NCBI GenBank assembly: GCA_951802425.1
Contig: OX637798.1
Span: forward strand, 2,356,001-2,420,000
Origin: Clavaria fumosa
Lineage: Eukaryota; Basidiomycota; Agaricomycetes; Agaricales; Clavariaceae
DNA: 64,000 nucleotides
Reading direction: 5' to 3'
In this document: in pieces, positions 19,759 to 32,143 of the stretch
Position numbering within the stretch: the stretch's first letter is position 1
Layout of the letters: each line of letters opens with the position of its first letter
Notes under the pieces: generated by a model
What the model saw: the letters and a program-made list of their open reading frames with translations, nothing else
What the model was told of the DNA's origin: nothing
Databases searched by the model: none
Translations under genes and position numbers: made by a program

Positions 19759-21932
19759 TTACATTAGTTCTGCGTGGCGCAGGTGGTCTCGCAGTATGAT
19801 CTCTTCGACTGAGCGAAAGTGGGCGGTTGGTCAGTCACAAGCTCGCTGAAAAGAGGGTGCGGATGGGGAGGGGAGACCAGAGGAGGCTTACCGGTGCCCA
19901 GGGTGACCGCCGTGGCTTCCGTATCCTGTGCGCACGGATACCATCAACGCAGAATGGGCGAAACGAAGGCCAATACGTACAATGACTGAAGTAAGGTGGA
20001 AGAAGAAGGGGCGTGGCTCGGGGGAGTGTTTCCGTTGTATCTCTCTGATGTGCTGCTGGAAGTCTTGAGAAGGCAACCATCAACCAATAAGGAAAGAAGA
20101 GAAATCAAATGGGATAGAACGACACGAACACTTGGTCGCAGTAGGCAGGTCGTTCTTCCGATCGCCAAGGCTGGGCACGCTGTCCTTGATGCGGACGCCG
20201 CGGCGCAGCTTCGAGTCGGGGATGTCGCACTTTTTGAGGAAGAGGATCATCTGCGTTTGTGCTAGCCACTTGCACGCGCATACCGCCTGCCACAGCAGGT
20301 AGCTGTCCTCGAGCCTGTTCACGCGCCGGTCCTCCTCGAGCTTCTCGTCGAAGTACGAGATGGGCGCGAGGAAGATGACCGCGTTCATGTTGTCGAAGGA
20401 GGAGTACCATGCTGCGCGCTGGCGCACTGTGAAGATGTGGGGGGGAGTTGGTCAGCTGGCCTGGACACCCTCGGGTATAAGTGGTACGCACGGATGACCG
20501 GGTCCCGCCCACGTCGTACATGAGCCATTCTTGGCCAACCTTGCAACCTGTATCGGTTTAATGGAGCAGCGGTCAGGATGAAGGCCACTTTCAAAGGGAG
20601 GGGGGGGGAAATAAAGGGAATGGAACGGACACGAATTTGTACTCCTGCACGCCAAGCGTGCGCAGACGGACTCGAATGACATCTGCGTCCGTCGGCTGGT
20701 AGTGGCGCGTGGCGGCTCGCTCGACGTCGTTCAGGAAGCTGCGCAGGGGCAAAGCGGGTCAGCACGCAGCACAGCAACGAAAGAGCAATAATAATAATAA
20801 TAATAATAAAGCAATAGTCCCGAACGTCATGTCGATACGCACAATCCTGGGGTCTCCTCAAGCCTGACGTTCCGCTTGGCCAGAGCGGACCGCAACATAG
20901 GGTCCTCCCATATCGCCTTCATGTCGTCCGCGCACGACGCAATGACCTCCGTGATCTCGCTCAGCTCCGCGCCCCAACCGCGCCTCGCCCGGGGGTCAGC
21001 TCCCGCAGCAGCAGCCGCAGCGGTGGTGGCCCGCCCACAGCGGAAGCGGTCCAGCGCGGTCTTCCACCCGTTGCGCGAGTTGATCGAGAACTCTTGTTGC
21101 TGCTGCACGCGGAACCCCGGGGCTCGTGTCCGTGTCGTCGAACGGCGCGGCGGTCGTGATGAAGGTGGAGTGCACCTCGCTCGTGGCGGCGCCGAGACGC
21201 CGCTCGAGGTCCGTCTGGATGCGCCGCAGCGGCTCGAGGCGAAGCTTCAGAAGACGGTGTTTTTCGGTGAAATGCTGCTGCTGCTGCTGCAGGTGGTGTG
21301 GTTGCGGCGAGGACGAGAGACGCCGGTGGGGGCGGCAGCTATGGTGGCGGAGGAAAAGGGGGCGCCTGTAGCGGTGGGCGGGGGAGAGGGCGTGGAGTGT
21401 TAGGAGCACCGGGCCATTTCGTCGGAGAGGAGGTCGAGTACGGTGTTGACATTGTGGACGAGGTCGAGCTGGATGACAGCGCGCCCTGAGGCGCGTTCTT
21501 CTTGCCATTCACGGCGGGCGTAGGTGGGCTGGAAGTCTGTGGTGCGTTTGTGTGGTGGGGATTCCAGAGCGTCGCGGTAGGATCAACGAGCGTCAGGGTG
21601 TGGTCACCAAGAGATGGGTGGCGCACTTTTGAGGGTGGGGGATTTACCTGGTAGACGTCGTTTGATCAGCCAGTGGAAAGCAGTGGGGTTAATGATGATG
21701 GACGTGGGTGTGAGAGAAATAACAAGACGCACCGCACTCGCTCTGTCCCAGGAGGGAGACCTTGACGCGGCGCTTCTTGCATCGGAGCGCCGCCTTTTCC
21801 TGACGGATCTGCTCGTCGATCTCCTTCGCCGACGCGGCGGGCGTGGGACTCGGCGAGCTCGCGCTTTGCCAGCGTCTCGTCACGTGGGGGCGCGAGGACG
21901 GCGGCGAGTGGGTCGTCGTCGTTGATGCGCAT
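19759..21932 (-). pseudogene. G-alpha-like pseudogene A2
   Basis: The start ATG is at 21932 (MRINDDDPLAAVLAPPRDET). One extra base in exon 1 (near 21827) breaks the frame before KVSLLGQSECG. A 21-nt exon (near 21640) would supply KSPTLKN of the P-loop. Exon 3 has ARREWQEERAS and NVNTVLDLLSDEMAR. Later exons give KHRLLKLRLEPLRRIQTDLE, then a frameshift at ..DTSPG.., SINSRNGWKTALDRFR, ADDMKAIWED, switch I (VIRVRLRTLGVQEY), switch II (MYDVGGTRS), NAVIFLAPISYFD, the guanine motif as KKCD (normally NKxD), HLTSVI and, in the terminal exon 19759-19808, EEIILRDHLRHAELM. Inactive by two frameshifts. Confidence 0.85.
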
Positions 21933-22037
21933 GTCTTGGACGGGGGTTCTGGGTGGATTGATGGGGAGAAGGAGAGGGGGTGGGATGGAGGGGTGCGGGT
22001 ACGGATACGGGTGAGGCGCGAGACGGGTGTCGTGGAT

Positions 22038-22073
22038 GAGGAAGAGGAGGAGGAGGAGGAGGAGGAGGAGAAG
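22038..22073 (+). repeat. (GAG)n microsatellite upstream of G-alpha A2
   Basis: This is a run of gag triplets on the plus strand (CTC on the G-alpha sense strand), about 100 bp before the G-alpha start. Equivalent tracts occur at 46574-46598 and 56745-56794, with different lengths. Confidence 0.85.
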
Positions 22074-22239
22074 GGAGCTGTGAGAGAAATTTCGAGTTTA
22101 AAATTCTATGTTTAATTGAATCATCCTTCCCCAAACTGGAAGGTGAATCATCGATCGGATAGAGTCGTTTCAGTCTCGCATTCGTGTGAACATGAAGTGA
22201 CCGAGATTCGATGAGTCAGAGATCTCCTTTGAACTAGCA

Positions 22240-23480
22240 ATGACATCATCGGGGTTGCGACCTTGCCTTGATCTCAACAAGCTCTCATGTGATCAGCAAG
22301 ATGTCCTGACTCTGAGAGTGGACTTGCTTTCCCTCACTGCACAAAGGGAGTTTACTGATTATGGAGAGTACATCTATGGATTGTTTATTGCATTCGGGCT
22401 GGTCGTCATGTCTCTTTATTTGATTGAGATGTGTCTGATTGCTCTCTCTCTCGACCTACACCTTCTGGAATGGAATGTCCATGTGTCCCTCCTATTTTGC
22501 GGCATCACTTTGAAACACTACGCGTATATACACATCATGTCTCGAAAGACACACTCTCACAGCTTTTAGAGAATTTCATCTTCATCTACCTCAGATTGTC
22601 GCCATTCACGCACGAGCCCGCCAAGTTCAGAGAAGGTCACGAATTACGTCAAGCCACTCTTCACCGCCATCACCATGGTCGCTATCGTATTGACACGCTA
22701 CGCCACTGCCTTTCCCTTCTCTGAGGCGATCAACTTCTTCCACAGGCACACCGCGGCCAGGGGAACGAAGAGCCGCCGCATTCAAACCAGATAATGCTCT
22801 TCTGGGCCGGACTGCGCGGCGCCGTCGGTGTCGATCTGGCTGCAGGCTTCAAAGGGCCCAACGCGCAGACGCTCCGGACGACCGTGCTCATTGTTGTCGT
22901 GCTCAATGTCATCCTCTCTGGGGGGACGTCGGCGCAGATGCTCGAGATCCGCACGGGGGTCGAGGGCAAGTAAGCGTCTAGCAACGAGGATGACGGCGGC
23001 GATAGATGGAATCACCGAGGCACGCGCCTAAGCAGACTTGGGCGATCGCGGCCCTACTTTGACGACGAGCCATCATATCTGACGCCCAGGAGACAGACGT
23101 TCCCACGCAGCGACCCTGCACGGGTCAGCACTCACTACGGGTCGTACAACCATCAGCACGGGCATGCGCAGATGGTAAACCCAGGCGCGCTGTTCTCTGC
23201 TGTGTCGTCGGAGCCGTACGAGTCGGACAGGGAGGAGGTACTGCCGATGGCGCCGAAGACGTCCGCTGGTGGTGGTAGTCGTAGTCGTGGGAACGGCGAG
23301 GAGGGCCAGGGGGCAAACGGCGGATGGGGAACTCGTTGGGGGTGGGGATGGCCGGTGGTTCCAGACGCTTGAGGAGCGGTATCTGCTGCCCATCTTCTCG
23401 AACGCGACGGCAAGCCAGACGTTCCACGCGCGTAAGGTGCGGCGGACTGCGTCAGGCGTTGCGGCTGCTGCTCGAATTCG
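22240..23480 (+). pseudogene. NHX-type antiporter fragment N2, longer version
   Basis: More of the transporter survives here than in N1. Sequence near 22490-22600 reads FCGITLKHYAY and, after breaks, SENFIFIYL-type residues of an NHX transmembrane helix. Near 22640-22740 a frame gives VTNYVKPLFTAITMVAIVL and FPFSEAINFFH. Then FWAGLRGAVGVDLAAGFKG and TTVLIVVVLNVILSGG follow, with stops (gtaagcgtctag near 22970). The tail block (YDESD-type acidic region; ERYLLPIFSNAT) ends near 23480. A segment at the start (DYGEYIYGLFIAFGLVVMSL) looks membrane-spanning, but I cannot place it. Multiple stops and frameshifts make it a pseudogene. Confidence 0.7.
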
Positions 23481-23499
23481 CAGCAGCGGTACAAGACGC

Positions 23500-24110
23500 A
23501 GCTTCAGGAGACAGTTTTTTTCAGCGAAGTGCTGCTGATGCTGCTGCTGCTGGGGTTGGTATAGTTGTAGCGAGGCGCGCCGGGAGACGCCGCTCCCGCT
23601 GGCGGCGGCAGAGGGGTGACTATGACACTGGGCAGGCGGAGGTCGGCCGGGGAGAGACCGTAGGAGCTTCGGAGAGGATTTCGAGAGAGGTGTTGACGTC
23701 GCGGTTGAGATTGAGCTGGATGACGGTGCGCCACGAGTCGCGTGCCTCATGCCATTCGCGGCGGGCGTAGGTAATTTCCAAGTCTGCGGTGTGTGCGTGT
23801 GATGGAGGTTCCATGAGCGATAGCAATGGAGTCAACGAGCGTCAGAGGTGGGATCAGCGAGAGTCAAGGGATGAGTGGCTCACTTTTGACAATGGTAGAT
23901 TTGCCTGGTACATGTCGCCTAATCAGCATTAGGGTTGAAGATGATGGAAGTGTGGGGAGAGAGGAAGGGGGGAAAAATTTACGCACCGCTTTCAGGAAGA
24001 CGTTTGTGGGGTGCCCCCCACATCTCAGCTCCTCCTCCTGGCGAATCTGCCTGACGATCTTGTCGCTAAAGTGGCGAGCGTTGGGGGGACGGAGATCTCG
24101 TACGGCCAGT
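23500..24110 (-). pseudogene. Second G-alpha paralogue, 5'-half fragment (module 2)
   Basis: Same content and order as 6690-7290: an exon 1 end, a 21-nt exon (near 23890-23910, giving KSTIVKN after the exon-1 glycine codon), an exon with WRTVIQLNLNRDVNT, and one with AEKNCLLKLRL. About 33 bases are deleted after SLEILS. It is a relic without downstream exons. Confidence 0.65.
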
Positions 24111-24200
24111 GGTTCCAGGCGCTTGACAAACGGTACATGCTGCGCATCGTCTCGAAGGCGACAGCGAGTTGGACGTTTTGTGTAGGTGAGGGGCGGGGGA
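24085..24200 (+). pseudogene. NHX antiporter tail fragment, second copy (module 2)
   Basis: The plus strand reads SYGQWFQALDKRYMLRIVSK, matching the NHX tail block. It is fused to antisense G-alpha exon 1 exactly as in module 1, so the junction predates duplication of the modules. Confidence 0.6.
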
Positions 24201-24407
24201 CGTGGTTCGGGGACACGCTGGGGAGGGCGCGAGGGTAGATTCTCGCGAACATGTGCTTTTGAACACTCTGGGACATTTTCTACCGCACACTAGTGCTTTA
24301 GCAGGTCTTCCTTGTTCGGGAGGTCGGCGTCACATGACACCGGCCATCGATAAGCATCGTCGGCGCGCCGCAGACTTGCGTCTTTCGTCGACACTACTGT
24401 ATCAATC
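24201..24407 (+). promoter_or_regulatory. NLR-4 upstream region
   Basis: The conserved block tcacatgacaccggccat is at 24330-24347, with cgataagcatcgtcg after it, 78 bp before the ATG. The preceding 100 bp (cgcgaacatgtgcttttgaa and following) is unique to this copy. Confidence 0.4.
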
Positions 24408-26564
24408 ATGCGCAAAGCTGTTGACACCACCCTCGCGAAGCTAAAGTCGTCTACAGGACCTCAGTCTCTTGCCTTCATTAGCCTCCAGAATGCTCTTGCG
24501 CTTCTCAAGGAGATTGCGGGGAAGTCGGGTGTACCAGGACTGCAGGAAGGTATCAAAGGATTAGTGGTTCTCCTCGATGCTATTCAAGTGCGTGAAACAT
24601 CTCATTTACCGTCCCGTCGCATTTCTCGCTAACCATCGACACAGAAAACCTCACAGAATAACAGTGACTTGGAATCACTCGACCGTCGTGTTCGAGACTT
24701 GCATATCATGCTGCAAGAGGCATCTGATAGCGGGACCCTGACTACAGCAATGACTGACCGTATCAACCGCTTGTCAGAGTGAGGCACCATTCTCCTAGTA
24801 TAATGTATTATCGATCTCAGTCTTGAATGGCAGATCATGGAAGTCTGTCGGTGAACAGGCACAGCGTATGATCATGCGCAACCACTTGAGGCGTTTCCTC
24901 ACTCGCGACCGTGATACTGTTGAGATTATGGGCCTCATCTCTGCTATCAATGACTCAATACATCAATTTCTTGTAAGTAAATGACCTGTACTTTTCAGAG
25001 ATGATGATTGAGCTGCGGCCACCCCAAGGTTCAAAGTACACTCGCCATTGAGTCCGCCCTTGGAGTAAGTTCATGAGCCATAAAGTAGCATAGTTGAGCA
25101 GATGTGACTGACTAATTGCCAGGAACATGCTGCCCGAGCTGAGGAACATGCTGCTCGAGCTGAGGCTAGCCTTCAGGTTTATCTCTTCCTTTTAGTGTCC
25201 TTTTCTTGTTCATCATATGATTAATTTATCAGGAAATCAAGACAAGGCTCGATGACTACAGTATGGCTTATTCATAATTTGATTCAGTGCTTTACTTATG
25301 TTTGGTCCGCAGCTGGTCTCAATCTGCCTCATGCCACCACTGCCGGCTTCAGTTGCAATAATAAGCTCGTCCCATGTCTTGATGGTACTCGTAAACAGAT
25401 TCTTGATGAGCTATATCAATGGATTGGTCATGATATCGAAGACCTCTCCCAGGAGGGCATACTCACATCCTCTGACCATTTATGTGTCATGGGGACTCGG
25501 CAGATATTTTGGATTAATGGTGTAGCTGGGAGTGGGAAGACTACAATTGCTTACACTGCTGCAGAGTTCTGTGAGGACAAAGGAATGCTTGCTGCGAGCT
25601 TCTTCTGCTCCAGGGATAATGCTGATTGCAGCAACCTTAATTTGGTTTTCACCACCATTGCACATCAATTGGGACAGTTTTGTCCAGAGTTCAAGGCTGG
25701 TCTTGCAGAAGTGGTCAGGTCAAATCCTGATGTTGTCTACTCCAATGTCTCCTATCAGTTGAAAAGAATGATTGTCAAACCATTGCTTGCCATGAGGAAT
25801 AAGTTCCCTCGAGGTTTAGTGGTGATTGATGCTTTAGATGAATGCAAGGATGACAATTCCACATCCACCATTCTGGCATCTTTGTCTCAACAAATTGACA
25901 AGTTATTCCCATTGCAATTCCTCATCACCAGTAGACCAATTCTCCAGATCACTGGAGCTTTTCAACATCCACATCTCATCAATACAACCAGGCCATTGAT
26001 TCTTCATCAAGTCAAGTTGGATGTCATTAAAAGTGATATCCAGTGTTATCTGACATGGCACCTTGGTGCCATCAAGCAGAAATATCACATTACTGGTACC
26101 TGGCCATCTTTAAGAGATGTTGAAGACTTGACCCATATGTCTTCAGGCCTGTTCATATTTGCTGCTACTGCAGCAAGGTTCATTGATGCTGCTGATCCCA
26201 GAGGGCAATTGAAGATACTTTTGAACACAAAGTCTGCTACTGGCTTCTCTCCTCTGCAGCATCTGGATCAGTTGTACTCCCAAGTGCTCAACACTGCATT
26301 CCCAGATATTTCTGATCACCCTGGACCCAAATTGCAATTGATTCTAGGTGCCATTGTCACCCTTCAGGATCCTCTCCCATCAGATCAATTGGAGGATCTG
26401 CTTGAGTGTGATGTTCTTGGTTATCTTCAGCAGTTACAGGCAATCATCACCCTTCCAAATGATGGTGTTGGAGTTATTAGATTGATCCACCCATCATTTT
26501 TTGATTTCATTGTGGATTCTACCAGATGCCATGATGAGCAGTTTAGAATCAATCTTGAAGAGCA

Positions 26565-26869
26565 TGTCAGACTTAGTCTCATGGTTCACACAACTTAACG
26601 TAAGGTTGATGATGACGATACTAACATAAGGGGAAAAGGGTACAAGTAAGAAAGTGACGTGGTATATATAGCAAGCGGTTCGGGAGTTGCCGGCATTCCC
26701 ACGCTCGGACCCTGTGCGTCACGTGATGCGTCCAGGCCCAGGTCACGTGATTTTCCCATTATGTAAGCCACCACCCGTTCGGGTCACGTGACTTGTCCGC
26801 AAACTTCCCGCAACTCTTTTGCGATCCTTTCTTGGCCTTTCCAACCTGCTTATGTAAGCGATCCTGACA
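26565..26869 (-). repeat. Chromovirus 2 3' LTR
   Basis: 305 bp. It differs from the 5' LTR at nine positions by my reading, all C/T or G/A changes within CpG. It has three TCACGTGA palindromes (26719-26726, 26743-26750, 26784-26791). Confidence 0.93.
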
Positions 26870-26880
26870 TCACCCCCCTC

Positions 26881-29800
26881 TTAAGGCTGGGCATCTCGAC
26901 CTGCCAACTTCGCCTTGTCAGGGTATTGTTGGAAGAAGTCCCGGAGCAACAGTGCAACGTTAGTGAGGTTGCGACGAGGTTCCCAGGTGTTCTCCTCTGC
27001 AGGGTATCCTAACCACTTCACCAAATACTTCACTCCCCGTCCAACCTTCTTGACATCAAGAATTTCCTCCACCTCATACTCCAAGTGGTCATCGTCAATC
27101 GTGGGGGGTGGGGGTGGAGGCAAGTTCTGGGAAGGGAAAGAGGGAGCAATATACAGGGTGAGTAGCAACTCATTGAAAACCCGGTGAATGCGCCATGCTC
27201 GGGGGAGCTTGAGTCGGTATGCTGCTGGTCCAACCTTCTCTTCGATAGTGAAGGGTCCAGCCCGCTTGTTGTCAAGCTTCTTGGATGGTCGATCCATTTT
27301 CAGGTTCCGGGTATCCAGCCAGACTAAGTCCCCCTTTGAGTATTCACGACTCGGGCGCTTTCCTTTATCATAGCTAGCCTTCATCGCATCTGCCGCCTTC
27401 CCCATTGCATCCCTGGCTGCTCTTCAGGATTCCGTGAGCTTGGCCATCCACTCGTCTGCTGCAGGGTTCACTTCAGAGGGTGGCCGGATACCACCATTCC
27501 AAGGGTGCCAGCCATACTCCAGATAGAAAGGTGTGAATCCAGTGGCTGAGTGCTCACGGTTATTGAGCGCAAATTCGGCTGTGGATAGCCACTCTGCCCA
27601 ATCATCCTGCAGATGGTCAACATAGGCCCGGAGATACACTTCAACCTCCTGATTGACCCACTCTGTCTGTCCATCTGTTTGTGGGTGGAAGGCAGTGCTC
27701 GGGTTCGCCTTAACTCCAATCATCCCATAAAACTCCCTCATGAATCTGGACACAAATTGGGTTCCCCGGTCACTCACAACTTTCTGCGGGACTCCATGGT
27801 CGCGGAAGACCCGGTCTCGAAGGATCCGAGCAGCACCAAGTCCCGTGAGGTCAAGGCCAATAGCTTCGATGAGAGTTCGTTTTGTAAACTTGTCGACAAT
27901 GACAAGGATCGCATTGTGACCACGTGAGAGGGGGAAAGGCCCAACAATGTCCCAAGAGATGACTGCCCAGGGGCTCTCAGGGACAGGGTGCGGATGGAGT
28001 GGAGCGGCGTGCCTGGTACGATCAGGCTTGATTCGTTGGCATGTCTCGCATCCACCTGCATACCGATTGGAATCCTTCACCATGCCCACCCACCAGTAGG
28101 ACCTCAGCAGAGCCGCCCTCAGTTTCCGTGGACCAGGGTGTCCTGCGATGGGGAGGTCATGCTCAAAGGTGAGCACTGCCTCATGTGCTTCTGGGGGCAC
28201 CCAAGTGATTTCTGCCTTCCGCCAGAGTCCCATCCGATCTCTTGTCCACTCATCATCAAGCTCCTCCGGCTTCTGCACATATACTGCGCTGTTTTTCTGG
28301 AGTAGCGTCTCCATCTCCGATGTGAACGATGTGCGGGTCTCAGCCTCTGGGAAGACCTGTACTGGTGCATCCTCCTCCACCATCTCTCCATAATCTGGCC
28401 TCCGTAAGAGTGCATCCGCTTTCGTGTTTGACTTCCCAGTACGGTACTTGATCTCGAAGTCAAAGCACTGGAGCTCTCCAACCCAACGGACCTGCCTCGG
28501 TTTCAACTTCTGGGGCTTCCGGAAGTACTGGAGGTTAGCATGGTCTGTCCAGATTTCGATAGTCTCTTCCACCCCAATCAGGTAAGCCCGCCACTCGCGT
28601 AGTGCCAGGATTACAGCCAGGAACTCCTTGTCGTACACATCGTAATTCTTCTCAGCTGCAGTGAGGGCTTTGGAGATGTAGTCTACAACTCTCCACGTCC
28701 CATCCACCTGCTGCTGTGAGAGAACTCCTCCAGTCGCCAAGTTGCTCACATCCGTTTCTACCTTCCATCTCCCTTTGTCTTGTGGTAGAGCCAAGACCGG
28801 GGCTGATACTAGTGCCAGGCGGAGATCTTGGAAGGCTGCTTCCTCCTCCTCCTCCCATCTCCACGGGACTTTCCCTGTCAGCCGGAAGAGTGGTTTTGCC
28901 CGGGCAGAGAGATTCGGGATGTGCCGGCAGAGGTAGTTCAGCATCCTGTTGAATCTTTGTACCTCTTTCACATTTTTCGGTCTGGGCCAGTTACGGATCG
29001 CCACGCCTTTAGCTGGGTCATGCTCTAGACGGTTGTGGGAGATCTTCATCCCCAGGAAGAAAACCTCACTCTTCTCGAACTCGCACTTGCTGAGTCTGAG
29101 ACACAGGCCATTCTCCCCAAACTTCTTCAAGACCCAATCCATCCAATACCGATGTGTAGCCAAATCCTCTGCAAACACTATAACATCATTGACATAGGCT
29201 CGGACATGCCCCCCTGCAATCTCTTCTCTCAACACATGGTTCATGAAGCACTGGAAGGTTGCAGGCGCATTCTGCAGCCCAAACCACATAACTGCCGGTT
29301 CGAAGAGTCCACGAGGCATTAGGAAAGCACAGCGGTGCTGATGTTCTGGCCAGACCTGCATCGATGGGAAACCTCCCTTCGCATCAATCTTGGAATAGAT
29401 GGTCGCCCCCTTTAACACATCCACAGTGTCTCGTATGAGGGGGAGGGGGTACTTGTCTTTGATTAGATACGAGTTCAGCCTAGAGTAATCGATAATCGGC
29501 TGCAGCTTGTCCTTCTCACGTTTGAAGAAGAAGGGGCTCGCGTATGGGGACTTCGAAGGTCGGATTCGTCCAGAAGCTAGCTGCTCATCCACCCAGCGAT
29601 TCATTTCCACCATCTCTTCTCGCGTCAGAGAGTATAGCTTAGAGGAGAGGTGTCCAGGGTCTGTTTTAAACTCGATTTTGATATCAAAGTCAGGGCGGGA
29701 GCGGGGGAGCTCATCCCACTTTGCTTCACTAAAAACCAAAGGGTAGTGGCTGGGCCAATCAGGGGTAGGGCCAGTGTTGGGAAAACGGGTGTCCGGGATA

Positions 29801-30504
29801 CTGGCCGAGGCCAGGGTACTCGCTTTTGGTGGACCTGAGGGTCAAACAGGGGACCGGTGGCTGTGTGGGGAGGAGGCACAGGAGTTGGGGCAGCGGGTGA
29901 GCCTTACTTCAGCTTTCACCCAGTCAATCTCTGGATTATGACACTTTAGCCAATCATGCCCAAGGATCGCCATGTGGGACTGAGTCTTCCCTAGCAGGAA
30001 GTGGATCCGCTCCTGGTGGTCGCCAACCATCACAAGCAGCTCCATCCCATACCGGATCTTACCATCTCTGTTCTGTGTTCCATCCACATTATACATGGTG
30101 ATTGGATTCAGCAAGGGAGATGGTTCCAATCCCACTTTTTTCGCCCACTCCAAGTCCATAAAGCAGTTGGTGCAGCCTGAGTCGACAAGGGCTTTCGTAG
30201 TTGCCCCTTTGCCAGTGCTGAGAGCCTCCAGGTGCACCTGGATGGAGAGCTCTCGGGGCATACGCAATAAGGTGTCCTTCAGCACCTCTGCAAGGTGCTT
30301 TGTTGGCTCCACTTGGCTGCTAGTCCCCTTTTCTCTTTTCGGTATTTCACTTTTAGCGGTTTCCGTTTCCGCTTTGTCCTTCACCTCAGCCCCAATCCGG
30401 GTGTGTCTCTGCTGCAAGATAGTGTATTTTGGGATACTAGCTGCGGGTACAGGGATGGGAGGGGGGCTGGGATATCTACTCCTGAGACTCCAGTTCGGAC
30501 TCAC
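26881..30504 (-). pseudogene. Chromovirus 2 pol: protease-RT-RNase H-integrase-chromodomain, two stops
   Basis: One reading frame interrupted only by TGA at 29842-29844 and 27424-27426. Domains in order: retropepsin (ALVDSGCTNCFMD), RT (KLQPIIDYSRLNSYLIKDKY; IYSKIDAKGGFPSMQV; catalytic box as YVND instead of YVDD), RNase H (KVETDVSNLATGGVLS; WTDHANLQYF), integrase (HHCC CETCQRIK; WDIVGPFPLSRGHNAILVIV; VVSDRGTQF; TEWVNQEVEVYL) and chromodomain (YEVEEILDVKKVGRGVKYLV). Chromovirus 1 has CGA where the second TGA stands, so that stop is a CpG transition; the first TGA and the D-to-N change (GTCGAT to GTCAAT) fit the same process. The frame is one base back from gag, so a -1 shift may have joined them. 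Confidence 0.9.
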
Positions 30505-31502
30505 TGGGCCTTGTCTCCAAAATCCGGCTCCTCAACAGGAGCCCTCTTCTCTCTCTCGAGCAAATCCAGGCGGTCTCGGAGCAGTGCGATCTTGTTCTCA
30601 TAGTCCTCTGCACTACGTGCCTGGCTTTCCACAGCGCGGACCTGCGGCCTTGGGATCTGTGGACATGTGCCCTGGAGCTGGCAATCTCTCACCATGTGAC
30701 CAGCTTGGCCACATCGGAAGCAGGTGCGCAACACTCCAGGGGCACGGGCACGATCCACCACCATGGCATCACTGGCATTGGTGGGACGCAGCATGGTGGG
30801 AGGGGCAGGGGTGCGGGCCAGAGGCTGGGCCAGGAAGGGACGGGGGGCTGGGGCGAAGCGGGTTTGTTGAGGGAGGGGGCGGCTGGTTGCGGGCAGAGCA
30901 GGACGCACAGAGTTCTGTTGTGCGATGACTCCGTCGAGGCGACACTGCTGAGCGTCTAGCTTTTCAGCAAGTGCCTTCCACTGCATGTAGGTCTCTGGCA
31001 TTGGCGAAACACCATAGACCTTTCCCACTAGCCTCCTGCTCAGATTCGACTCCAGCCAATGGACCAGGATGTCCGAATCGGCCACTTCTGTCATCCCCGC
31101 TCTTCGGAACATTGTTTCGAACTTTGCAAAGAACTCAGGTGCCGTCATGACACCCTGTTTCAACCTCGCAATATCTGCGAGGGCAGTCGCATGGTCGTTC
31201 GGGTCATCGAACACTCGCTTCATCTCGTCCACAAATTCTGCCCAGGTTCCAACCTCGTTGTTACCCAGGATTTCCTCTCCCTTCACATTTGCCCATTCTG
31301 CGGCAAACCCCTCACCAGTAATTTTGCTGAGGGTGTAGAGGACCTTTGCCAGGTCTGTGGCATAGATTATCGGATTCGCCATAAACAGGAGGTGGAGCGA
31401 CCGGAGGAATGTATGGAAATTTCTTTTTTGCCCATCGAATGGGGCGACGACTAAATCCAGCCTTGTGGCATGGACTTCAGGCAGGGCGATGTGGTCAGCC
31501 AT
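30501..31502 (-). CDS. Chromovirus 2 Gag polyprotein with CCHC knuckle
   Basis: A complete frame from the ATG at 31502 (MADHIALPEVHATRLD) to the TGA at 30501-30503, 333 residues. The N-terminal capsid-like region has APFDGQKRNFHTFLRSLHLL and FDDPNDHATALADIARLKQG. A proline-rich stretch leads to the zinc knuckle CFRCGQAGHMVRDC (C-x2-C-x4-H-x4-C). The C-terminal tail is a predicted coiled coil (EDYENKIALLRDRLDLLERE). Gag would assemble the particle and bind element RNA. It is the only intact retroelement protein with a proper start in the window. The pol frame begins by overlapping its stop. Confidence 0.88.
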   Translation of the reverse strand: MADHIALPEVHATRLDLVVAPFDGQKRNFHTFLRSLHLLFMANPIIYATDLAKVLYTLSKITGEGFAAEWANVKGEEILGNNEVGTWAEFVDEMKRVFDDPNDHATALADIARLKQGVMTAPEFFAKFETMFRRAGMTEVADSDILVHWLESNLSRRLVGKVYGVSPMPETYMQWKALAEKLDAQQCRLDGVIAQQNSVRPALPATSRPLPQQTRFAPAPRPFLAQPLARTPAPPTMLRPTNASDAMVVDRARAPGVLRTCFRCGQAGHMVRDCQLQGTCPQIPRPQVRAVESQARSAEDYENKIALLRDRLDLLEREKRAPVEEPDFGDKAQ

Positions 31503-32143
31503 CACAGACCCTGGTGGTGGTGATGGGGTTTCGGGGACGTCGGTAACAGGGGAATCGGGGGGGAGCTGGGCTCGACCCAGTCTCAGACGCAGACGCTGTA
31601 AATAGAATTCCAGGCCTTGGGCACTCAGGATTTCTTCGATCTCTTAGCAGTCCTGTCCTCTCAGGCTGCTCTCTATGTATCTAGGTACTTATAGAACTCT
31701 TATTCTATAAAACTTGTTGCTAGCGTGGGGCCCGAATGGTGTCCCAGGTGGTCACTCCACAACTCCTAGTGAGTTGCCCGTGTGCCCTTCTGACAATGGT
31801 CACAGAGCAAGGGCCCTGTCCACTGGACCAGGAAACTACAGAAAAACTATGTATAGGGCCTTTCCGTGCCCTGTACACTACACGATTCACTGGTACGTAG
31901 CTGTAAAGCAAAGTTCCGGGCCTTTGGCACTCGGTGTATCTTGGGGAGGGTCACAGTAGACTTCCTCCAGGTCTGGTCATGTGTATCTACACACAGTAAA
32001 AATTTCACATGGTTCTGTTGCACACCGTGGGCAGGGTAAAGAGAAAGAGGATGAGGGGGATAAGCTGTCACAGAGTGTGACAGTTTGAGATAGGGGTCCA
32101 GGCTAGCCGGGTTAGGACACGGGGCTAGGGCGGACAGGGGTTG

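Noticed and set aside
25252..26598. A 448-residue single-exon NACHT protein
   Set aside because: Its first residues are read through intron 6 and its last ones (after LEEH) are chromovirus LTR sequence. It is NLR-4 exon 7 cut by the insertion, although a truncated transcript is possible.
28652..29322. Plus-strand frames inside chromovirus 2
   Set aside because: They are antisense shadows of pol, whose RT and RNase H motifs fix the minus strand as coding.
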